The position numbers and the translations under genes are program-made. From positions 58,911,655-58,975,654 of the forward strand of contig CM070618.1 of assembly GCA_036346255.1 (NCBI GenBank): 64,000 bases of DNA, written 5' to 3'. The notes beneath the pieces were generated by a model. It was not told where the DNA came from. It worked only from the letters and a program-made list of their open reading frames with translations, and did not search any database. Of the stretch, positions 54,896 through 64,000 are shown in pieces. Positions within the stretch are counted from its first letter, which is position 1, and each line of letters opens with the position of its first letter. The DNA comes from Ampelocalamus luodianensis. Lineage: Eukaryota > Streptophyta > Magnoliopsida > Poales > Poaceae.

Positions 54896-56082
54896 ATGAA
54901 GGAGATGGGACGCGGGGAGATGGCATCTAGCGGCCAGAGCTCTCCACTGGGTCCCATCTCACTTGCTCGACAAATCCGGGGCGCCCACGCGTGGAGGCGG
55001 CATCGTGACTCCAGATCGGTGCTCGACGGCTCAAGCCCGGCGCTTGACGCCTCAGCGAGGACAATGGCTGGGGGAAGACGTCACCGGCTTAACACCCATC
55101 AAACAGTTGGCGAAATAGGAGAGACCCCAGGTAAAGCAAGCAATAATAGAGGCCATCAGAGAGAGTGAAGGAGAGTAGCTGGAAAGAGACGCTCATGTTT
55201 TCCAGACGCTCATGTTACGAAACCTTTTTTATAGACAAACGATTAAACCATCCCTAAAGGTTTTCACTTTTATAGGCTACATATATGAGAAACCCTATAT
55301 ACAATAGAGATATAGATAAATAAACAATCACGGATCTCCTCTATACACTTTGTTCATCTTGCTCCAATTGTGTTCATGTGATTGCTTATGTACGGATTGA
55401 TCTACGAGTCAACAACGTGACGACTACCGAAATCATAACACATAATCAGCATGAAACTCTTCAATCCTGGTATGTCATTCTATATTGTTGCCAATCAAAT
55501 CGATTCCTTTCATGATGCTAATCACTACAATTTGATATGTGTTTCGCATGACACAACTCGACATCCTCGTCAATTTCTTCTTGGCCGCGCAGGACACGAG
55601 TGGTGATCCTCGGATGTCCTTTTGATGAATTGTTGTCGTTGGACGTCGTCGGCATGAAGTCCAGATCGTGTGTGAGCCACATCGTCCCCATGTTGCCAAC
55701 TCCATGCTACTGCTGCTCCCAATCTGCATCACACGAAAATCTCATGACGTGATGTAAGTGCACCTGCTTATGCCTAATTTAATCATGGCACCTGTTCATA
55801 CGCACATGGCCACGGCCAAACCGCCGAGCCCCGTGTTCCGCCACAACCATACGGCACCCGCTGGCCCGAAGCCTGCCCAAGGCTGACCATCTCCGCGTGC
55901 AGCCATCAGATCGCGCCGCGCGCCGTGTGCCCGTGGGCCACGCCGTCCCGTCGCCACACCGCGCTATGCCACCGTGAGCATGAGGCACCGCCCGCGCCCA
56001 CCACGCCTTGCGCTGCGCCCGCGTCGCCCTGCTAGCCACCGGCACCGCTGCCACTCCATGGGCACTAGGGAAACCAGTGCCC
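54896..56082. other. Unassigned sequence
   Basis: No gene recognised. 55800-56055 is very GC-rich; its minus strand reads as an Arg/Ala-rich frame of 91 codons without a domain. GGGCACTAGGGAAACCAGTGCCC (about 56060-56082), a 7-bp inverted repeat with a CACTA-like core, lies just before the next LTR and may be a remnant transposon end. Confidence 0.35.
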
Positions 56083-57109
56083 TGTAACAGTTCTAAATCT
56101 CTAAGTTGGATTAGCTAAGCATCTAATGTGTATTTGTGAAATTTTGAGCCTTTTTTAAAAAACTTTTTGTTGCAAAGCAAAGAGGTTACAACCTGGTTTT
56201 CCAAGACCTAGAAATATAATTTCTAAAACAAAATAAAAATTTGTCAAAATTTGAAAACTTAGTTCAGAGTAGGGTATAAAATCCTATGTAGAAAATCCTT
56301 TGATTTTGAAGATTAGATTAGAATCCTAGTAATCCCACACTTCTTCTCCAATTCAAAAGCTTAAATTGAACTTAGGGTAAAACTAAAAAGGTTTCCAACA
56401 TGAGAATATTTATTTTGGGATTCAAGTCATCAATAGTAAAACCTCATATACTCCTAGAATGCTTGAGGTACTTTCAAAAGAATTCTCAAATTCAAAATTA
56501 CAAACTTACTCTAGCTCATAATTACAAACTAATTTTCATTTTTGAGAATATAGTAGGACTCGAAGCTGATAATATTTTATTTGGATTGGATATGCTCTGT
56601 TATGCTTGTTTGAATTTTTCTGGAAGTTTGGAGGCTATTTGGTTCTTTATTGGATTTGCATATTCAAATTGAGTTTGAATTTATAATGCAAGTAAATATT
56701 GTGAACAATGCCTAAAAATATTTTTCCTAGGTTCTAGATCATCCTAGTGATCCCTCCAAAAAGTTTTATAACTTTTAGATTTTATTTGCTATTCTTTAGG
56801 GGATAGTCAAACCAGCTTGATCCTTGGTCAAAACCCTCGGATGGAACCTTGAAACATTTCTAGAGGGAAATGCAGTACATAAAAAACTCTGGAAATTTTA
56901 CACAAGGGTTACCTTAGAGTCAAAAGTCTCTCATAAAAATTTTAGGATTTTTGGACCTTCGGAACTCTATCTAAAAATTTCATAACCCTCTCAGCCTTAA
57001 TTCCAAAAACTCAGCTTAGCATTGTTCGACGACCATGGCTGCCTACGAGCACTACTCATCTTCCGAGTACTACTCAGCTGCTCGTCTATGAGTACTATTT
57101 ATCGATTTT

Positions 57110-57460
57110 GACCGGTTACTCGATTTCGACCACCCAGTCAATTTCGACCAGGATCGAAGGCTTCCGACCAGGCAATCGAAGGCTCTAAATAGTACTCGAT
57201 TCCAACAGTACTCGGTTACGACCAGCACTGTTCATTTACGACCACTATTCATCCTTCAACCACTGTTCATCTTCGACCAGTACTATTCATCTTCAAGCAC
57301 TGTTTGTCTACGACCAGGTCCTACTCAGTTACGACTAGGTCTGACTCGTCTATGACCAGGTACTCAGTTATGACTAGGTCTGACTCATTTTCGACCAGTT
57401 CCGACCCGTTCGACCAGATCCGACCAGACCCTTTCGACCAGGTCACTTGGTCAGAACAGC
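57110..57460. repeat. CGACCAG-rich array in LTR D U3
   Basis: About twenty copies of CGACCAG, TACGACCA or GACTAGGTC-type words at irregular 12-30 bp spacing, mixed with short direct repeats (TACTCGATTYCGACC, AGGTCTGACTCRT). The motif recurs in Copia and Tat B LTRs. Confidence 0.6.
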
Positions 57461-57741
57461 ACCTCCGCCCAGTCCGATCGGACCTAAGCCGCTGACCGGT
57501 GGGTCCCCGCTGCAGTTCTTAATCTCCACGGAGACGCCATGCGCGCCGCCGTGCTCGCCGCGCCACCACCGTTTTGGCCACCTGCTCACCCCCAGTTTTT
57601 GACGAGCGCCAGTGGTTTACTCCACGTCTTTCGCGCTCGCCCATGCCTTTGTCGCCTCACCATCATCTCCCGGTCACCTCGGCACGTCCATGGACCGAGC
57701 TCAGGTCGCCGTGGTCACCCTTGCATTTCTCCGCCCTAGAG

Positions 57742-57754
57742 CCTATATAAAGCC
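57742..57754 (+). promoter_or_regulatory. TATA box of LTR D
   Basis: CCTATATAAAGCC; expected transcription start about 57780. Confidence 0.65.
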
Positions 57755-59019
57755 CTTGAGCTCCTCCTCATCTCCATTTTGGGCACCACCCTAACACCCC
57801 CTACCTCCTTCTCTAAACAATTGAGCTCCAATTCGAGGAAGAGCCGAAGCTCTGGTTCATGGCCGACGCGCCATCACTTCATCGTCGGCGAACCAGCGCT
57901 GCTCTTCTTTTCCCTTTCACGTCATAATGTGTTCCCGAGCACCGTGATGTATTTTCCCCTTGCTGATTTCATCTTTTGGGTCGCAAGGATCACCGGATTT
58001 GATTTCCCCTTTGCGGCTCCGTTCACCTCCACTCACGGCGTCAATCCACCGCCCTCCATGGCTAATCCTCACCTTTGCCTTCTGACTCCGCTCCATTTCT
58101 GCCTGTTGGAGAGGTATATCTTGCCTCCTCTCGCCCTCTAGCTCTCACTTTCCCTCTCGGTGGCCGATGGAAAGGAGGCAAGCTCTCGCAACTCGCTCGG
58201 GTGAGTTTCCCTCCTTCTTGTCCCTCTCCATCTACCTTCCTTGCTGCACTCATCCGCACTAATGCGAGCCCTTGATTCTGCATGTAGCCCCCGGGACACG
58301 GTGTTCGTCTTTGGAGCCAGTGACCAAGCACTAAGCACCGCAGCCGTGTCAACCTTCGCTTCGGAGCCCAAGGATTTTGGAAGTTTTTCAACTCCGACCG
58401 TAAGAACCCCTTTCTTCTCCGTCGACGTTCAGGAATGCCGCGCCTCCACCCTTTTCTTCATGCATGACCAGAACCACCACCGCCAGCACCATTCCCTATC
58501 CGGTGAGCTCCTTTCCAATTACTTCCTCTCAGAGCATCTCCTGGACCCGCTTGAGCTTTATCTACCTCCTTTTTCCATCCTCCTTGCTCAGGTCACTCTC
58601 TCCACGATCACACCATCATTGCCGCCTCTGGTCTTTGTTGCCGGTCATCCACCGTGCATCTCCAACCTTCCTTTCTCCTCTGGTGAGCTACTTGTAACTC
58701 TTGTGCACTCATGCGCACGATGGTTAGTCTAGGGCATAGCTTGTTTGCAACTTCACTTGTTGCCGTAGTAGCCTCTCCGCTCGACACTGGTGTGCCGTCG
58801 CTTCAGTCTACCTCCGGCCTTGCTATCAGTTCCGACGGGTGCGCAAGGGTATGGAGATTCCGTTTTAGGCACTCTCCGACCCCTGCGAGCACCGTACCCT
58901 ACGAGCACTGTAGCTCGTCATTAACATCTTAATTTCAGTCATTAAGACCAAATCAATGTTTAGCTGGTGGGTTAGCCCTAATTTCACTATCATGCGGGCC
59001 ACACGACTTTAGTGCACAG

Positions 59020-59335
59020 TTGAGACTACCTACGACCACCTTGTAAACCGCCACGACCACTTTGCAAATACCTACAACCACCTTGAGACTACCTACGACA
59101 ATCTTGTAAGCATTTCCGACCACTTGTAGTCGAATCTTGTTCCGACTAGGTGTAGTCGAACTTCCTTTCCGACCACCTCTAGTCGAACTTTCCTTTCGAT
59201 CACCTGTAGTCGAACCTTCCTTTCGACCACCTGTAATCGAACTTCTTTCCGACCACCAGCTGTCAAACTTCCTTCGCACTGTAGTCGTAACCTTCTTCGG
59301 ACCGCGTGTAGTGGAACCTCCTTCCGACCATCCAT
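59020..59335. repeat. Tandem 26-28 bp GTCGAA/CGACCAC units in LTR D
   Basis: The core run 59126-59335 has about eight units of the form TGTAGTCGAAC-TTCC-TTCCGACCACC. 59020-59110 is a looser run of CTACGACCACCTTG words. Lies in the part of the LTR after R, unlike the Tat B array. Confidence 0.7.
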
Positions 59336-61231
59336 TTTGTTGGATTTTCTCTTCCGACAGAAGTGGTTTAGGCTATAACTTTTGCATCCGAACTCCTAAT
59401 CGAAATTTTTTTGTTTCTAAATTCATTTTTAAATCTGAATCTACCTTCTGTCTTAATTCTTAATTTTTGGAGTCCTTGAAATTTTGGTGTTTATTCGGTG
59501 TTTTCGCTTTGTCGGTTCTTATCGATAGATGACCATGATTCGGGAGTGCATTTGAGATGATTGTATGAATGTCCAGAGTACCAGCAAGCAAAGGCAAACA
59601 CCCATCCTTTGATGCATGTTGATCCTATTATATTCCAAACTATTATCTTGTTTACAGTTGTATGTATGCATGCTTTATTTGTTAAGTTATTTTATCAATT
59701 AGAGGTAGTTAATCCTATTGCATGAATTCTCTAAATTTTTCATCCCCTTCCACTAGTCTAGGTTAATAATTTCGTTGGTGAATTAGAGCCCGGTGGATGT
59801 TATATGGTCTATTTATGATTAATCAGTGTCATGCTTAGCCATGCTTAGCTTCTGGTAGATTGGGTGGTTATCGATTTTGTCGATAACCTTGATCATATAA
59901 ATCATTTTTATTATGTCATGTACAACACCTTGTGCTATCTTATTTGGAAAACTAAAACTTAAAATAAAATGATTTGGACTTGGGAAAATGGTATGAATGG
60001 TGTGGTTATCGTGTGTGCTAGTATGTGCCCAAGTCAATTAAGGACCGAACATCTTGGACACTGACCCAAGCACTTTTGTGTGCAACCACATGAGGGCATA
60101 TGAGAACCCTCTTGACTTAGTACTTTAGCGTGTGTTAGCTTCGAGTTGCAGGTGGTGGGTGTGTGTGTTGAGTATAAAAAGGACTGTATTGTTGTTATCG
60201 GGTGGGCGAGGGCGGGTTCCTGTCAAGGTTCTCCACATCGTGGAGCATCGGTCCTTTTCTAAGGTCGATGACTTCGACACAACGTACTATTTCCATACGG
60301 GCGACTCGTAGTTAATGCATTATATTGGAAAACGTCTCGTAGGACTTAGCTTTGCCGGCATACCTTTGGAAGTGTGCTTAATCATGTGGCAAAGGAGCGG
60401 TTTGACATGTGGGTAAAGTTGTACACCCCTGCTGGGATTAATCTTTTTGAAAAGTCAAGTTCTTGGTTATGGACACGCTTGGTTAGGTCTCTACAAGAGT
60501 TAGACTCGACATTTTGGAAATTTTAACTTAAAACTTGATCAGGTGGCATTGAGAATGGTTTCTCATGCTATTATTGTGTGCTGTGGAGCAGCCACCTGTA
60601 GATGTTTTGTTTATGTCTAATGTTATTACTCGCTGTTATTTCAAATATTGAAAATGTTTGCTCACTTGCCATTTGAATCTACTACATTGTATTTAAATTG
60701 AAACATTGCTTAGCGCTGAAAATGAACCCTATAACCTTCTCTATTGAGTAGAGCTTGCATGTAGCTGTAGGTTTGGTAAAGTCTTGCGGAGTACATTTGT
60801 GTACTCACTATTTGCTTTTATTTGTTAATCTAGACAGCAGGTGTTGAGGTCAATTCGGGTAAGGAAAGATTGCGTAGGAACGTCGTTTTTGCTAAGGTTT
60901 TAAACCCAGTCGGTTGCCCTGCGGGTTATGGCAAGCCATTGGGACTCCATTTGCTTGTTAATTTATAATTTTATTTAAGATGCTTACTGTTTTCCGCTAT
61001 GTACTTGATATTTATCTTGCTTTTTGGTCGATTGACCCTTGTACGAAACTGAACCTTGTATATTCATATGTTGTAAAATTACGAAGTTTCGGTATCGGAA
61101 TAACTTGTGTATGGATTGATATTGATGTTTGTGAGGATGTATGTGTACTGCTCCTGGGACGTACATAATACACCGAGGCGCTGGATATTTGGTTTGTAAT
61201 GCTAGGACTAATCGGATGGTTAAGTGTTACA

Positions 61232-64000
61232 AGCTAAATCGCTCGGGTTCTCACATGCCGCTACTCCTTTTGATCCGACTCAAGCAGGTCGGGTGGCGCA
61301 ATGAGCTGACCCGGCCCACAAGTTTATTTTCAGGAGAAAGAAAAAGAGGAAGTCTTGATAAATTATGGAAAGGCCCTCGAAAATTCTGAAAATCACGAGG
61401 AAAGTTTGTGGATAAGAAATTTTTGCGAAAAACCCCCTGAACTTTTGGGAAATTACGGTGAAATTTGGATTTTCATATATTCTTGCAGAATAATTCTTCG
61501 GGAATCTAATTTTTGCGTCAGTTCAATATGATCTATGGTTATTAATTTTATTATAAGCTAGACCCTCGGCTTATGGTTATTTGCTTTAATAATATTTATT
61601 TTTATGCAATAACCTCAAATTAATCCTAGGAACTGAATTTCTAAGGTATATGAGCTTCCATAATTTGTCAAACCTTAGACCTAGTACACCTTGGAAGCAT
61701 CATATTTTTATGGTTTATTTTATGGTATTATGTGTTTTGGGAAATTAATTAATGGGTTTAGTAATTCTGAAAATTACTCCTAGACCTTAAAAAATGATCA
61801 AAAGTCCCAAAAATATTTGGAAAATTCTGGAAAATGAATAAAATTATTTACCAAATAGATAAAATTAATCTTTACTATTTTGCACTCGTTTCATGTATTG
61901 AAAATATTTTACCAACTGTAAATATATAGACAATTGAATGAATTATGTGGGATATGTTAGACATCACTAAGTGGATATTTGTTTGTCTTGGATGACAAAG
62001 AATGATAAGCCAATATTATGCTCTATGGAGATCTGTTGCAATCTCCTTGTTATCCCTTAACTTTGTAAAATGTCGCTTTCCTCACAAGTCGCATTAGTAG
62101 TCTAGATTCACTCTGTCGAACTTGGTCCTGCTCCTCATGAGTATATCTTATCTTTTGCTTTAGGTGGAACCTTATGCATTAGATTATTTTTCTCGGATGC
62201 CATAAATAAAATAATAGTTGATTAAATCTGCATAATGAACATATTATAGTAGCATATCTTACATGTAGTAAACTAATCTTGCATGGAATAAAATTTGTAA
62301 GCCGTGTGCCTGAAAATTGAAAATACGTTACCATGCCTTGCTAACAAAATATTGGACATGTGCTCTTGATATCTAATAAGCCTCAATTCACTACCTTGGA
62401 GTGCACGGATACCTAGATGGCAAAAGGGAAACTATTTTTCTCGGTGGCACCGGCACAAGCCTAGTCATATGTTGATCTCTGATGGATTACTTTGGTTGGA
62501 AAACACCATATCCTCAAATAAGTATAGAATAACTTAAGCCCTAAGACTTGGAGTCTATATAATATTATCCTACACCACACTGATTTCTTAATTGAAGAAC
62601 TTTGTAAGCAGAATGCTACAGAGTAAATATTGGTTTCACGCCAACAAAATTGTACTCATGAAGTATGATTGCAAATATTTGACTTTGAGTTGATATCAAG
62701 CAAATGCCTGATGCACACGCTATCACTTAGAATTTTTATAGTTGGCATGAAAGGGGGGATGATATTGGGCTTGTGTGGGATATTAGAACCTAAGAGGCAT
62801 AGAAAAATGTTCAAAACAAGAGTCATGGTTGGCACAGTGGTATATCCTAGATCAAAGCCAGAAGCAAATTAGCCCAAAGCAATAAATTAGTCTAGTTTAT
62901 TTTGGGAGATAATTAAAGTAAATTGCATGATTATTATCCTTATCCAGTTGATATGGAAAATAACATTTATGCCATTGCTGATACCCATGCTGTTGGCAAC
63001 CATAATCATTACTACCCACAAAGGGCAATTGATTTGTGTCTTTACCAATATGTTAACTACTAGCATGCGAGAATGCGACGACAAATCGACGATCGCTGAC
63101 GCATGCACATATGCCATGTTTGTCTATGCATCGAAGTGTGTCATACTCATCGGAAATGACACATGCATAAATTGGTAAGTGCGGTCTGCAACTGCATCAC
63201 CACCAGAAGCCATATCACTTGCTTGAAGCAAATGTTGCTCCCAAAATAAAATAATGACCTATTGGATTTTGTTGATCCTAAATGATCTAAATTTGGCCAT
63301 GTTAATTCTTGCATTACGAATTAAAATCAGGTATACAATTTATCACGCTTAATTAAATATGGTGTTTCTGTTGAACAATAAATATCCCCATCGAATAGTT
63401 ATACTATTTGGGTGATTCAACTATATTTGGAGTCTAGAAGAAGATCTTGTATTTCTATGTAGTTTAACTATGGTCAAATATTTTATGTTCTGACATTATA
63501 TTTATGCTCCTGAAGAGCATCTTGTGGTTTTATGCTATTAGAACATACTGCTTACGACCATAAGAAAATATGTTGTGTAATTATAAACTAATTGAAGTTT
63601 AATAATCCAAATTATTTAAAATATGGTATAAGTAATTGGATCAAAACTTGGGCAAATAATAAAAAAACTAGTCTATAGAATAAGTCCACAACTCTCGAAC
63701 TCTCGTCAGATTAATAACCAACTAGAAGTTGGAATATCCAATAGAATGATAGGATCATGCGGTTTTCGTGCATTAGGGAGAGAAATGCCCAAAAGTTCAA
63801 TGCCGTCATATTTTACTGTAAAAAAATCTTTAGTACTAAGATATATGCACTAGTCAAGCTAAACTTAAAGTTTAGTTTATACTCCTATACGCTGAATCGG
63901 GAGCACCGCGGATACTTTCCAATTATAGAGGAGTTACAACAGTGTTTACTTGCAGTAAATACGCCGCTAAGAGTGGAATACCTCGGGTTGAATAGTATAT
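61232..64000. other. AT-rich sequence, no recognised gene
   Basis: 61232-62740 is AT-rich with the AAAATTCTGAAAATTAC style common in Ty3 LTRs and internal spacers. AAAGGGGGGA at 62750-62759 followed by TGATATTGGGC looks like a polypurine tract and LTR start, unconfirmed. 62917-63063 encodes a 48-codon fragment, HDYYPYPVDMENNIYAIAD, then HAVGNHNHYYPQ, which looks protein-like but matches nothing I know. 63180-64000 shows nothing. Confidence 0.35.

Larger units (their letters stand above)
56083..61231 (+). repeat. Large Ty3-type LTR D
   Basis: Starts TGTAACAGTTC and ends TTAAGTGTTACA, an inverted pair TGTAACA/TGTTACA. About 5.1 kb. U3 to the TATA box CCTATATAAAGCC (57742-57754). GC-rich R/U5 with several CCGGTGAGC- and CTGGTGAGC-type splice-donor-like sites (58499, 58679), then the ATGTTGATCCTATTATATTCC block (59617) and the GTGGGTAAAGTTGTACACC box (60410-60428). 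No target duplication (TGCCC before, AGCTA after), so it may be one LTR of an element continuing right or a recombined copy. Confidence 0.65.

Noticed and set aside
54618..54957. Pro/Ser-rich minus-strand frames as a cell-wall or signalling protein
   Set aside because: They follow the 180-bp tandem repeat and its base composition; no signal peptide or motif of such families.
57539..58732. Several frames of 60-163 codons as host gene exons
   Set aside because: They lie in the transcribed part of LTR D, change frame repeatedly and show no domain.
1..64000. tRNA, rRNA or snRNA genes, or endogenous pararetrovirus
   Set aside because: No tRNA cloverleaf or rRNA conserved block was noticed; all reverse transcriptase fragments have Ty3 or Copia features and adjoining integrase, which pararetroviruses lack.

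Overview
This window is plant nuclear DNA, almost certainly from a grass (Poaceae). It consists nearly entirely of LTR retrotransposons nested in one another. The evidence is the mix of families: a Ty1/Copia element, Tat-type and Tekay-type Ty3 elements, and a gag-only Ty3-like family. The Tat elements carry an antisense gene of the 'putative gypsy type transposon' (Transposase_28-like) class common in grasses. I see no intact host gene, tRNA, rRNA, CRISPR array or bacterial feature. Rice or a relative is plausible, but the sequence alone does not settle the species.

Layout from left to right. 1-1513 is the tail of a Ty3-type LTR carrying an unusual array of short hairpins. 2457-3218 is an LTR of the gag-only family. 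A Copia element on the minus strand appears to span 3221-51472 and to contain everything nested between those points. Its 5' LTR is 49741-51472 and its 3' LTR is broken into 3221-3556 and 33382-34209. Inside that 3' LTR lie a decayed gag-only element (3557-6643) and the 3' end of a plus-strand Tat-like element, Tat B (6644-9022 plus 32657-33381). Tat B's 3' LTR was hit by a minus-strand Tat-like element, Tat A (9023-32656, target duplication AGTAT). Tat A's gag zinc finger was in turn split by a Tekay-type chromovirus (17935-29880, target duplication CTGAT). A second gag-only element (38112-42776, target duplication AGTAG) sits in the first codons of the Copia gag.

The Copia 5' leader is present twice (42945-44146 and 48446-49656). 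Between the copies are a possible gene fragment and a long minus-strand Ty3 LTR. Right of the Copia come unassigned sequence, a miniature LTR element (53130-54537, target duplication TCGGC) inside a GC-rich tandem repeat, a roughly 5.1-kb Ty3 LTR (56083-61231), and AT-rich sequence with no recognised gene.

All coding regions are broken, so nothing here looks independently active. The most unusual signals are: (i) eight adjacent hairpins with different stems, 772-1005; (ii) a short module of about 62 bp from the Copia LTR that recurs inside the Copia leader and pol; (iii) tandem 27-30 bp GTCG/CGAC dyad units in LTRs of unrelated families; (iv) local loss of CAG/CTG trinucleotides that coincides with broken reading frames, which may be a base-calling artefact in CHG-methylated DNA or a real mutational process; and (v) intron-bearing antisense genes in both Tat elements.
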